A DNA stretch of 64,000 bases from Bog-473 sp963840245 (lineage in GTDB: Bacteria > Actinomycetota > Acidimicrobiia > Acidimicrobiales > RAAP-2): NCBI GenBank assembly GCA_963840245.1, contig CAWIYI010000022.1, positions 39,381 through 103,380 of the forward strand. Reading direction: 5' to 3'. This document shows positions 1 to 7,699 of the stretch, in pieces (the first letter of the stretch is position 1; each line of letters starts with the position of its first letter). Both the position numbers and the translations under genes were made by a program. The notes under the pieces were generated by a model. It ran no database searches, was not told the origin of the DNA, and saw only the letters and a list, made by a program, of their open reading frames with translations.

Positions 1-148
1 GAAGGAGGGCGAGCAACGGGTCGACCTCGACCTGCGCTACATCGGGTTCTCCATCCCGCCCGAGTTCGTGGTGGGCTACGGCCTCGACGTGGACGAGCGC
101 TACCGGAACCTGAGCGGAGTCCATCGCTACAAGGGAGCAGAACAGTGA
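1..148 (+). CDS. hpt: Hypoxanthine phosphoribosyltransferase, C-terminal end only
   Basis: The last 48 codons of a purine-salvage phosphoribosyltransferase that makes IMP or GMP from the free base and PRPP. Visible is the family's closing block, YIGFSIPPEFVVGYGLD followed by ERYRNL, which I recognise from Hpt proteins. The start lies outside the window. Its TGA (146-148) overlaps the GTG of folE, so the two are translationally coupled. In many actinobacteria ftsH sits between hpt and folE; here it does not. Confidence 0.85.
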   Translation, partial: KEGEQRVDLDLRYIGFSIPPEFVVGYGLDVDERYRNLSGVHRYKGAEQ

Positions 149-714
149 GTGTCGACGTCGAACGGGTGCGGGCGGCCGTCTCCGAGCTGTTGATCGCGAT
201 CGGGGAGGATCCCGGCCGGGACGGCCTGCAGGCCACTCCCGTGCGCGTGGCGTCCATGTACGAGGAGCTCTTCTCCGGCCTGCACGACGATCCCGCCCGT
301 CATCTGGAGGTCACCTTCGCGGCGGAGCACGACGAGATGGTGATGGTGCGCGACATCCCGTTCGCATCGCTGTGCGAGCACCATCTGGTGCCGTTCCTCG
401 GCAAGGCCCATGTCGCCTACATCCCGGCCGAGGACGGCCGCATCACCGGCCTGTCAAAGCTGGCCCGGCTGGTCGACGGCTTCGCCCGACGGCTGCAGGT
501 GCAGGAACGGATGACGACGCAGATCGCGGACGCCATCGCCTCGGTCCTGTCACCCCGCGGCGTGCTCGTCGTCCTTGAGGCCGAGCACCTGTGCATGTCG
601 ATGCGGGGGGTCAAGAAACCCGGCACGGTCACGGTGACCTCGTCGGTGCGCGGCCTCTTCCGCTCCGACGTCGCCACCCGGGCGGAGGCCATGCAGTTCA
701 TCCGGGGGCACTGA
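145..714 (+). CDS. folE: GTP cyclohydrolase I
   Basis: Converts GTP to 7,8-dihydroneopterin triphosphate, the first step of tetrahydrofolate synthesis, in the cytosol. The 189-residue product has the usual length. Zinc ligands are visible as Cys77 and His80 in SLCEHHLVPF and Cys150 in EHLCMSMRGV; the substrate-binding block GLSKLARLVDGFARR (102-116) and the tail TVTVTSSVRG are intact. Starts at a GTG that overlaps the hpt stop. It opens the folate run folE-folP-x-folB-folK, whose members overlap or nearly touch. Confidence 0.97.
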   Translation: MSVDVERVRAAVSELLIAIGEDPGRDGLQATPVRVASMYEELFSGLHDDPARHLEVTFAAEHDEMVMVRDIPFASLCEHHLVPFLGKAHVAYIPAEDGRITGLSKLARLVDGFARRLQVQERMTTQIADAIASVLSPRGVLVVLEAEHLCMSMRGVKKPGTVTVTSSVRGLFRSDVATRAEAMQFIRGH

Positions 715-719
715 GACCG

Positions 720-1553
720 GTGCCCCCGGGCCCCGGGCGGCCCCTCGTGATGGGCGTGCTCAACGTGACGCCCGATTCCTTCTCGGACGGTGGTCGCTAC
801 GTCACCCTCGAGACCGCCGTGGCCCGGGGTCTCGAGATGATGGACGCCGGGGCCGACGTGATCGATGTGGGCGGAGAGTCGTCGCGGCCAGGGGCCGAAC
901 CCGTCCCGGTCGACGTCGAGCTGGCGCGCGTGGTGCCGGTCGTCGAGGCCCTGGCCGGCGCCGTCCGGCGCAGCGGGCGCCACGTTCGGGTCTCGGTGGA
1001 CACCGTCAAGCCCGAGGTGGCCACGGCCGCGGTCGGGGTGGGTGCGAGCCTCGTGAACGACATCTCGGCCTCACTGTGGGAGGTGGCGGCCGAGGCCGGG
1101 GCCGGCTGGGTGGCCATGCACATGCAGGGGCGGCCGCGCACCATGCAGGAAGACCCGCGGTACGAGGACGTGGTCGGCGAGGTGCGGACCTTCGTGCTCG
1201 AGCGCGCCCGGCGGGCGCTGGCGGCCGGAGTGGGCGAGGTCTGGGTCGACCCGGGCATCGGGTTCGGCAAGACGCCGGCCCACAACGTGTCGCTGCTGCG
1301 GCATCTGCCGGGCCTGGTGGAGGCGGCCTCCGGCGCCGGCTGCGCCGGGGTGGCGCTGGGGACGAGCCGCAAGCGCTTCCTCGGGATACTGGCGGCGGGC
1401 CCGGGGGCACCCGATCCCGCCCCGGTGGAGGAGCGGGGCGAAGGATCGCTGGCCACGGAGGCCGCAGCCCTGGTGGCGGGGGTGGGGATGCTGCGGGTCC
1501 ACGATGTGGCGGCGACGGTGCAGATGGCACGGCTGTATGGTCCTGCCGCATGA
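720..1553 (+). CDS. folP: Dihydropteroate synthase
   Basis: Condenses 6-hydroxymethyl-7,8-dihydropterin diphosphate with p-aminobenzoate to dihydropteroate; the sulfonamide target. I chose the GTG at 720, five bases after the folE stop, which gives 277 residues and puts the hallmark MGVLNVTPDSFSDGG at residues 11-25. The pterin and pABA loops DVGGESSRPGA (49-59), a NDIS block, DPGIGFGKT and GTSRKRF follow in order. A longer open frame runs back into folE, but the residues it adds do not resemble DHPS. The stop overlaps the next ATG (ATGA). Confidence 0.96.
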   Translation: MPPGPGRPLVMGVLNVTPDSFSDGGRYVTLETAVARGLEMMDAGADVIDVGGESSRPGAEPVPVDVELARVVPVVEALAGAVRRSGRHVRVSVDTVKPEVATAAVGVGASLVNDISASLWEVAAEAGAGWVAMHMQGRPRTMQEDPRYEDVVGEVRTFVLERARRALAAGVGEVWVDPGIGFGKTPAHNVSLLRHLPGLVEAASGAGCAGVALGTSRKRFLGILAAGPGAPDPAPVEERGEGSLATEAAALVAGVGMLRVHDVAATVQMARLYGPAA

Positions 1554-2065
1554 AGGGCAAGTGGGCCGCCGGCATCCCGCCGCGCAACTTCACCTGGGTC
1601 ATCACGGACCACCTGGCCGTCAGTGAGCGGCCGGGCGGGTTCGCGGTCAACCACCGCCGCGTGCGCCGCCAGGAGGAGATCATCTGGCTGCGTGTCCAGG
1701 GGTTCGGGCGCGTCGTCTCGCTGTTGCCCTCGCCCCACAACCTGGCCGCGTACGACGAGGAGGGGCTGGCCTGGGCCCACTACCCGCTCGAGCGCTCCGG
1801 GGACCCGCGTCCCGTTCTGGCCCTTTGTTACCGGGACATCGACGAGTCACTGGGCGCCGGGCTGCGGATCCTGGTGCACCAGGACGAGTTGGGCGACCGG
1901 GTCATGGGTGTGGTGGCCGGGTACCTGGTCTGGTCGGAGCGCATAGGGAACCAACCCCAGGCCGTGGCGCTGGTCGAGCACGTGGTGGGGCACGCCATGG
2001 GCGAGCCCGGCCGCGAGCTGCTCTCGGAGCTGGAGGGCATGCCGACGCGCGGTCAGCTGCGGTGA
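1550..2065 (+). CDS. Dual-specificity-phosphatase-like protein lacking the catalytic cysteine
   Basis: A 171-residue protein between folP and folB, overlapping both by 4 nt (ATGA, GTGA), so translated with them. Its layout resembles small dual-specificity/tyrosine phosphatases: an opening segment, a RVVSLLPS strand near residue 54, AHYPL near 76, and LRILVHQDELGDRVMGVVA at 105-123. The last matches the phosphatase loop HCxxxxxR with Cys replaced by Gln (H110, Q111, R117), followed by the usual hydrophobic helix. Without the cysteine it cannot form the phosphocysteine intermediate, so I infer a binding or regulatory pseudo-phosphatase. The family assignment is by eye. Folate synthesis has a poorly assigned dephosphorylation step after FolE, but this protein looks unsuited to catalyse it. 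Confidence 0.6.
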   Translation: MKGKWAAGIPPRNFTWVITDHLAVSERPGGFAVNHRRVRRQEEIIWLRVQGFGRVVSLLPSPHNLAAYDEEGLAWAHYPLERSGDPRPVLALCYRDIDESLGAGLRILVHQDELGDRVMGVVAGYLVWSERIGNQPQAVALVEHVVGHAMGEPGRELLSELEGMPTRGQLR

Positions 2066-2424
2066 CCGACAGGATCGAGATCCGTGACCTCCGGGTGACG
2101 GGGACCCACGGCGTGCTTCCCGAGGAACGGGAGCGGGCGCAGCCCTTCTCGGTCGACATCGTGGCGTGGGTGGACATGGAGGCGGCCCAGCAGAGCGACG
2201 ACCTGGCCGACACGGTGGACTACGGGGCCCTGGCCCAGGCCGCGGCCGACGTCGTGGGCGGGCGTTCCTATCGCCTGCTCGAGGCGCTGGCCGGCCGCCT
2301 GGCCAGCGCACTGCTGATTTTGGATCCCCGTCTGGAGGCGGTCGAGGTGACGGTGCGCAAGTTGCACCCGCCGCTGGCCCTCGACGTGGGCTCGACCGGG
2401 GTCAGGGTGCGGCGCGCCCGCTGA
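2062..2424 (+). CDS. folB: Dihydroneopterin aldolase
   Basis: Cleaves 7,8-dihydroneopterin to 6-hydroxymethyl-7,8-dihydropterin and glycolaldehyde. 120 residues, the normal FolB length. Visible motifs are the N-terminal RIEIRDLRVTGTHGVLPEER with the conserved GxxxxE region, a central DTVDYGALAQ block, YRLLEALAGRLA helix and the C-terminal VTVRKLHPPL where the catalytic lysine lies. The GTG start overlaps the preceding stop and its own stop shares an A with the folK ATG. Confidence 0.95.
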   Translation: MTDRIEIRDLRVTGTHGVLPEERERAQPFSVDIVAWVDMEAAQQSDDLADTVDYGALAQAAADVVGGRSYRLLEALAGRLASALLILDPRLEAVEVTVRKLHPPLALDVGSTGVRVRRAR

Positions 2425-2906
2425 TGGCCGGGCCGGCACCCCCGCCGTGGCGTGCCTTCATCGGGCTGGGCTCGAACCTGGGGGACCGGCGGGCGCTGCT
2501 GCGCCAGGCGGTGGAGGGCCTGGAAGCCGCCGGCGACGTCGTCGGCGTCTCACCGCTCTACGAGACCGATCCCGTCGGCGGCCCGGAGGGGCAGGGCCCC
2601 TATCTCAACCTGGTGGTCGAGCTGTCCACATCCGACACGCCCCGCCGGCTCCTCGAGCGCTGCCGTGCCCTCGAGGCGGCGGCCGGGCGGGTGCGCACGG
2701 TGCGCTGGGGCCCGCGGACCCTCGATGCCGACCTGCTCTTGGTGGAGGGATGGCAGGTGGACGAGGACGACCTCACCGTCCCGCACCCGCGCCTCTGGGA
2801 GCGCCGCTTCGTGGTGCAGCCCCTGGCGGACCTGGCCCCCGACCTCGTGACATCGGAGCAGCTGATGGGCGCTGGTGGAAAGGTCGTCTCTGTGGGTAGT
2901 CTTTAG
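2424..2906 (+). CDS. folK: 6-hydroxymethyl-7,8-dihydropterin pyrophosphokinase (HPPK)
   Basis: Transfers pyrophosphate from ATP to hydroxymethyl-dihydropterin, making the FolP substrate. 160 residues. Recognisable blocks are AFIGLGSNLGDRRALLRQA at the N-terminus, SPLYETDPVG, YLNLVVEL, and the HPPK signature RWGPRTLDADLLL followed by LTVPHPRLWERRFVVQPLAD. Starts on the A of the folB stop. Last gene of the folate cluster; a 69-base gap with its own ribosome site follows. Confidence 0.96.
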   Translation: MAGPAPPPWRAFIGLGSNLGDRRALLRQAVEGLEAAGDVVGVSPLYETDPVGGPEGQGPYLNLVVELSTSDTPRRLLERCRALEAAAGRVRTVRWGPRTLDADLLLVEGWQVDEDDLTVPHPRLWERRFVVQPLADLAPDLVTSEQLMGAGGKVVSVGSL

Positions 2907-2975
2907 GCGTCGTTATCTTCGATCGTCTGTAGGCGAACGGCACCCGAGAGGGGCTGGAACGCCGAAGGAGGTCAG

Positions 2976-3809
2976 ATGCACTCCATCCGGATCATCGGTC
3001 CCGGTCGGGCCGGCACGTCTCTCGCCGCGGCGCTCTCGGCGCGCGGCTGGGCGTTCGCCGGCTTTCTCGGGCGCCACGACGAGGTCGGCCGCGCCGCGGA
3101 AGGCGTGGACCTGCTCGTCATCGCCACGCCCGACGACGCGGTCGCCGAAGTTGCGGCCGCGGTCAGGCCCGTCCCGGGGACCACCGTGGTCCACCTGTCC
3201 GGCTCGCTCGGGCTGGACGCGCTGGCGCCGCATCGCCTACGGGCGGCGGTGCACCCCCTGGTGCCGCTGCCCAACGGCGAGGTCGGCGCCGCCCGCCTGT
3301 GCTCGGGCGTGACGTTTGCCGTGGCCGGCGCCCCGATGGCGCGGGACTTGGTGGCCTGCCTCGGTGGCCGGGTGGTCGAGGTGGCCGACGGGGACCGGGC
3401 GGCCTACCACGCCGCCGCCTGCATCGCGGCCAATCACGTGGTGGCGCTCCTCGGCCAGGTGGAGCGGGTCGCCGCCTCCGTAGGGCTGGATCTCGAGTCG
3501 TTCCTCCCGCTGACCCGGGCTGCCGTCGACGACGTGGCGGCGCTGGGGGCCGGCCCCGCGCTGACCGGCCCGGCCCGACGCGGCGACTGGGCGACGCTCA
3601 GCCGCCATCTCGACGCCCTGCCCGAGTCCGAGCGCGCCGGTTACCAGGCCGGGGCGGCGCTGGCCACCCGCCTGGCCCAGGCGGACACCACCTCCTCGGA
3701 CGCCGCCGCCTCTGACGCAACCTCCTCGGACGTCACAGCCTCGGACGCCACCGCCTCGGACGCCACCGCCTCGGACGCCACCGCGCCGGCCGAGCCGGCG
3801 GCGGTGTAG
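2976..3809 (+). CDS. Rossmann-fold/DUF2520 protein, possible ketopantoate reductase stand-in
   Basis: 277 residues. The N-terminus IRIIGPGRAGTSLAAALSAR is a dinucleotide-binding loop; VDLLVIATPDDAVAEVA and a C-terminal helical half (AACIAANHVVALL onward) match the Rossmann-like/DUF2520 family, related in fold to 6-phosphogluconate and ketopantoate reductases. It sits 10 bases before panC, and no panE is visible, so a role as NADPH-dependent ketopantoate reductase is plausible but is inference only. Start ATG has a good AAGGAGG-type site. The last 40 residues are a low-complexity D-A-T-A-S repeat encoded by a 15-bp minisatellite. Confidence 0.8.
   Translation: MHSIRIIGPGRAGTSLAAALSARGWAFAGFLGRHDEVGRAAEGVDLLVIATPDDAVAEVAAAVRPVPGTTVVHLSGSLGLDALAPHRLRAAVHPLVPLPNGEVGAARLCSGVTFAVAGAPMARDLVACLGGRVVEVADGDRAAYHAAACIAANHVVALLGQVERVAASVGLDLESFLPLTRAAVDDVAALGAGPALTGPARRGDWATLSRHLDALPESERAGYQAGAALATRLAQADTTSSDAAASDATSSDVTASDATASDATASDATAPAEPAAV
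3684..3788 (+). repeat. 15-bp tandem repeat inside the 3' end of the DUF2520 gene
   Basis: Seven consecutive 15-bp units, consensus GACGCCACCGCCTCG, encode the pentapeptide D-A-T-A-S seven times. Units at 3744 and 3759 are identical and the one at 3774 differs only at its end; the first four have drifted. Being a multiple of three, copy changes keep the frame. Confidence 0.9.
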
Positions 3810-3819
3810 GGGAGCGACC

Positions 3820-4746
3820 GTGGAGGTCGTCGAGTCCGCGGCGGGTTGTCGTGCCCTGCTGGACCGGGCCCGCGCCGCGGGCGGAGCGGTCGGTCTCGTG
3901 CCCACCATGGGGGCACTGCACGACGGGCACATCTCGCTGCTGGCCCGCGCCCGGGCGGAATGCGACGTGGTCGCCGTCAGCATCTTCGTGAACCCGCTCC
4001 AGTTCGGTGACCCCGAAGACATTGCGCACTACCCGCGGACACTCGAGCGCGACCTGCTCGTGTGCGAAGCGTCCGGGGCCGACGTCGTCTTCGTCCCGAG
4101 CGTGCGCGAGATGTACCCGTCGTGGCCCGCCGCGCCCTCGACGACCGTGTCCGTGCGCGGTGTCAGCGACGCCTGGGAGGGTGCCGCACGTCCGGGCCAT
4201 TTCGACGGCGTCGCCACTGTGGTGGCGAAGCTGTTCACCATCGCCGGACGCTGCCGGGCCTATTTCGGACTGAAGGATTTCCAGCAGTTGGCGGTCGTGC
4301 GGCGCATGGCGCTGGAGCTCTCCCTGCCGGTGGAGGTGGTCGGGTGCCCCATCGTGCGCGAGGCCGACGGGCTGGCGCTGTCCAGCCGCAACGTCCGGCT
4401 CTCGGCGGCCGAGCGCCGGGCCGCCACCGTGCTCTCGCGGGCCCTGGCGGCCGGTCGGGCCGCACTGGCCAACGGTGAGCGCTCGGGAGCGGCGCTGGGG
4501 CAGGCGATGCGCGCCGTCGTCGCCGCCGAGCCGCTGGTGACACTCGACTACGCCGTCGCGGTCGACGCCGACTCGCTGGAAGAGGTGGTCGCCGTCGGCG
4601 ACGCGGGGTCGGTTCGCCTGCTGATCGCCGGCCAGCTGGGACCGGTCAGGCTCATCGACAACAGCGCCGCCCTCGACGCGGCCGACGAACTCCGTTCAGT
4701 GCCCGGGGCGAATGGGCGGGCAGCCCAACTAGAAAGGATCGGGTGA
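3820..4746 (+). CDS. panC: Pantothenate synthetase
   Basis: ATP-dependent condensation of pantoate with beta-alanine to pantothenate. 308 residues. The nucleotide-binding block LVPTMGALHDGHISLL is at residues 26-41 with the HxGH-like HDGH; FVNPLQFG, HFDGVATVVAKLF, YFGLKDFQQLAVVRRM and the KMSKS-equivalent LALSSRNVRLS are all present. GTG start 10 bases after the DUF2520 stop. panD follows after 4 bases, giving the substrate supplier (beta-alanine) next to the user. Confidence 0.97.
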   Translation: MEVVESAAGCRALLDRARAAGGAVGLVPTMGALHDGHISLLARARAECDVVAVSIFVNPLQFGDPEDIAHYPRTLERDLLVCEASGADVVFVPSVREMYPSWPAAPSTTVSVRGVSDAWEGAARPGHFDGVATVVAKLFTIAGRCRAYFGLKDFQQLAVVRRMALELSLPVEVVGCPIVREADGLALSSRNVRLSAAERRAATVLSRALAAGRAALANGERSGAALGQAMRAVVAAEPLVTLDYAVAVDADSLEEVVAVGDAGSVRLLIAGQLGPVRLIDNSAALDAADELRSVPGANGRAAQLERIG

Positions 4747-4750
4747 GCCG

Positions 4751-5143
4751 ATGCGCCGCCGAATGATGAAGTCCAAGATCCACCGGGCCACGGTGACCGG
4801 GGCCAACCTGCACTACGTGGGCTCGGTGTCCATCGACACCGAGCTGATGGCGCTGGCGGACATCCTGCCCTACGAGCAGGTCGCCGTGCTCGACATCGAC
4901 AACGGTGCGCGCTTCGAGACCTATGCCATCGAGGGTGAGCGCGGCCAGATCTGCCTCAATGGCGCGGCGGCGCGGCTGGTGGCACCGGGCGACAAGGTGA
5001 TCATCATCACCTACGCCGACTACGAGCGCGCCGAGCTCGAGGCGTACGTACCCCGCGTCGTGCACGTCGACACGCGCAACCGCGTGATCGACGAGGTGTC
5101 GGCCCAGCTCGACGCGGAGCTGACGCTGAACGAACCGGCGTGA
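4751..5143 (+). CDS. panD: Aspartate 1-decarboxylase
   Basis: Pyruvoyl enzyme that decarboxylates L-aspartate to beta-alanine for PanC. 130 residues, normal length. The proenzyme self-cleavage site is visible as Gly24-Ser25 in HYVGSVSID; cleavage would generate the pyruvoyl group on Ser25. Other family blocks: KSKIHRATVTGANL, ILPYEQVAVLDIDNG and RGQICLNGAAARL. The ATG at 4751 fits the family's short basic N-terminus. Its TGA overlaps the nadB GTG. Confidence 0.97.
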   Translation: MRRRMMKSKIHRATVTGANLHYVGSVSIDTELMALADILPYEQVAVLDIDNGARFETYAIEGERGQICLNGAAARLVAPGDKVIIITYADYERAELEAYVPRVVHVDTRNRVIDEVSAQLDAELTLNEPA

Positions 5144-6786
5144 CGACGGGGGCCCGGCCCGGACCCTTCGACGTCCTGGTCCTGGGCAGCGGGGTCGCCG
5201 GCCTGTCGGCCGCGGTTCGATTGGCCGGACCGGGTGGGCGATCGCCGTCGCTCTCTCTCGGCGTGCTGACCAAAGGCGCGCTGTCCCAGTCGGCGACGCG
5301 CTGGGCCCAAGGCGGCGTTGCCGCGGTGCTCGGCGCCGACGAGGACTCGACCGATCTGCACCTCGCCGACACGCTGGCGGCCGGCGCTGGCCTGTGCGAC
5401 GAGGAGGCCGTGCGCATTCTGGTCGACGAGGGCCCCGGGCGCGTGCACGAGCTGATCGCACTCGGTGTCGAGTTCGACCGCGAGTCCAGCGGACTGCTGG
5501 CGCTCGCCCGTGAGGGGGGGCACTCCCGGCCGCGGGTCGTGCACGCAGGCGGTGCCGCCACCGGCGCCGAGGTCGAGCGCGCGCTCGTCGACGCGACCTA
5601 CCGCTCGGCCAGCGCCGTGCTGGAGGGCTGGTTCGCGCTCGACCTCCTGGTCGAGGGCGGCCGCTGCGTGGGCGTGTGGGCGCGGCCGCCGGGCGGGAGC
5701 GGCCCGGTCGAGGTGCGGGCGGACCATGTCGTGCTCGCCACCGGCGGCGCCGGCCAGCTCTTCTCGGTCACGACCAATCCCCCCGAGTCCACCGGCGACG
5801 GCGTGGCGATGGCCCTGCGCGCCGGCGTGCCGACGGCCGACGTGGAGTTCGTCCAGTTCCACCCCACCGCCCTGCACCACCCGGCCATGCCGCGCCCGCT
5901 GCTCTCCGAGGCGCTGCGCGGCCACGGCGCGCTGCTGCGCGACCGGGATGGCGAGCGCTTCGTCGACGAGTTGGCGCCACGCGACGTCGTCAGCCGGGCC
6001 ATGGCGGCCCGCATGGCCGAGCAGGGCGTCGACCACCTCTGGCTCGACGCCACGGGGCTGGAGCGCTTCTCGGCGCGCTTCCCGACCATTGACGCCTCGC
6101 TCTCGTCCATCGGCCTGGACCCCCAGCACGACTGGCTGCCGATCGCACCGGCGGCCCATCACCTGTCGGGCGGGGTGCTCGCCGACCTGTGGGGTGCCAC
6201 GGCACTGCCCGGGCTGTGGGCCGTGGGCGAGGTGGCCTGCACCGGCGTGCACGGGGCCAACCGGTTGGCTTCCAATTCACTGCTCGAGGGCATGGTCTTC
6301 GGCGCCCGCCTGGCCGAGCGCATACCGTCGGGCGCCCGGAGCCCCGAGCCGAGTGGCGCGCTGCGTGCCGTGCTGGGCGAGGACCCCATTGACGGCATCG
6401 GGTGCACATTCCTGCCGCCGCCGGCCGGTGCGGCGCCACCCGGACCGGACGGGTTGCCGGGCGTGGACGTGACCAAGTGGCGCGACACGGTGCAGCGGGC
6501 CATGACGCGGGGTGCGGGCGTCGTGCGGAGCGCCGAGTCGCTGGCCGGAGCGCGGGCCGTCGTGGACGACGCCACCTCCGTGTTGGGGGACGCGACTGCC
6601 TCTGTCGGCGCCGGGGAGCTGGCCAACCTGCTGCGGGTGGCGGACGCGCTGTTGGCCTCCGCGCTGGCCCGCACCGAGAGCCGGGGCGCCCACGCGCGGG
6701 CCGAGTACCCCGCCACCGACCCGGCGTGGCGGCGGCGGCTGGTGCACGGCCGACCCGCCGTCGCGGAGGGGCAACGCCGTGGGTGA
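5140..6786 (+). CDS. nadB: L-aspartate oxidase
   Basis: FAD enzyme oxidising L-aspartate to iminoaspartate, first step of de novo NAD synthesis. 548 residues. FAD site VLGSGVAGLSAAVRL at 14-28; then SATRWAQGGVAAVL, GGHSRPRVVHAGG, VEFVQFHPTALH, LLSEALRGHGALLRD, and the C-terminal FAD block GLWAVGEVACTGVHGANRLA (about 362-381). This order is that of NadB and of the related succinate dehydrogenase flavoprotein; the neighbouring nadC decides for NadB. nadA, the quinolinate synthase between them in the pathway, is not in the window. The start overlaps panD, so aspartate-using enzymes are co-translated. Confidence 0.95.
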   Translation: MTTGARPGPFDVLVLGSGVAGLSAAVRLAGPGGRSPSLSLGVLTKGALSQSATRWAQGGVAAVLGADEDSTDLHLADTLAAGAGLCDEEAVRILVDEGPGRVHELIALGVEFDRESSGLLALAREGGHSRPRVVHAGGAATGAEVERALVDATYRSASAVLEGWFALDLLVEGGRCVGVWARPPGGSGPVEVRADHVVLATGGAGQLFSVTTNPPESTGDGVAMALRAGVPTADVEFVQFHPTALHHPAMPRPLLSEALRGHGALLRDRDGERFVDELAPRDVVSRAMAARMAEQGVDHLWLDATGLERFSARFPTIDASLSSIGLDPQHDWLPIAPAAHHLSGGVLADLWGATALPGLWAVGEVACTGVHGANRLASNSLLEGMVFGARLAERIPSGARSPEPSGALRAVLGEDPIDGIGCTFLPPPAGAAPPGPDGLPGVDVTKWRDTVQRAMTRGAGVVRSAESLAGARAVVDDATSVLGDATASVGAGELANLLRVADALLASALARTESRGAHARAEYPATDPAWRRRLVHGRPAVAEGQRRG

Positions 6787-7699
6787 GGACGGGGAGACCT
6801 ACGCGCGGGCGGTCGGCGAGGCCGTCGGCCGCGCCCTGGCGGAGGACCTGGGTCCCGAGGGCGACCTGAGCGCGGCCCTGGTGCCCGAGCACGTGCGCGC
6901 ACACTTCGCGTTGCGGGCACGCCGGGCCGGCGTCCTGGCGGGCGCGGCATGCGCCACGGAGACCTTCCGGCGGATCGGCCCCGAGGTCGAGCTGGTGTGG
7001 CTGGCGGGCGACGGCGACGAGCTGGCCGCGGGCGACACGGTGCTCGAGGTGACGGGGCCGCTGCGGCCGATCCTCACCGCGGAGCGCACCGCGCTCAACT
7101 TTCTCGGCCGGCTGTCGGGGGTGGCGACGCTGACCGCGCAGTTCGTCGCCGCGGCGCACGACAACAACCCGTCGGTGGCCGTGCTCGACACCCGCAAGAC
7201 GACGCCGGGGCTGCGCGTCCTCGAGAAGGCGGCGGTGCGGGCCGGCGGCGGCACCAGCCACCGTTCCGGGCTGTCCGACGCAGTCCTGGTGAAGGACAAC
7301 CACCTCGCCGGCACGAGCATCGCCGACGCGGTCAGCCGGTCCCGCGCACTGTGGCCGGGGCGGATGGTCGAGATCGAGTGCGACGCGCTCGACCAGGTGG
7401 CCGAGGCCGCCCGTGCCGGCGCGGATGCCGTCCTCCTCGACAACATGGACCCGGGCACGGTCGTCGAGGCCATCGCCGTGGCGCACATGGACGCGCCGGG
7501 GCCCATCCTGACGGAGGTGTCCGGTGGCGTGACGCTGGCCACCATCGGGGCCTACGCAGCCGCCGGACCGGACCGGATCTCGGTCGGCGCGCTGACCCAC
7601 TCGGCCCCGGTGCTCGATCTCGGCCTCGACCTGATCTGGACCAAGGCCGGGGACGGGGCCGGGGCCCAGGACACGATGGGCGGAGGAGGGGCGCCTTGA
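6779..7699 (+). CDS. nadC: Nicotinate-nucleotide pyrophosphorylase (carboxylating)
   Basis: Makes nicotinate mononucleotide from quinolinate and PRPP. From the GTG at 6779, which overlaps the nadB end by 8 bases, the product is 306 residues. Visible motifs: RAGVLAGAACATETF, TAERTALNFLGRLSGVAT, LDTRKTTPGLRVLEKAAV, HRSGLSDAVLVKDNHL (usually HRMGL), VEIECDALDQ, AVLLDNMDP and the phosphate-binding EVSGGVTLATIGAYAAAG. Nothing essential appears missing. NaMN from this step is also the precursor of NaAD, the substrate of LarB encoded at 47833-48594. Confidence 0.96.
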   Translation: MGEDGETYARAVGEAVGRALAEDLGPEGDLSAALVPEHVRAHFALRARRAGVLAGAACATETFRRIGPEVELVWLAGDGDELAAGDTVLEVTGPLRPILTAERTALNFLGRLSGVATLTAQFVAAAHDNNPSVAVLDTRKTTPGLRVLEKAAVRAGGGTSHRSGLSDAVLVKDNHLAGTSIADAVSRSRALWPGRMVEIECDALDQVAEAARAGADAVLLDNMDPGTVVEAIAVAHMDAPGPILTEVSGGVTLATIGAYAAAGPDRISVGALTHSAPVLDLGLDLIWTKAGDGAGAQDTMGGGGAP

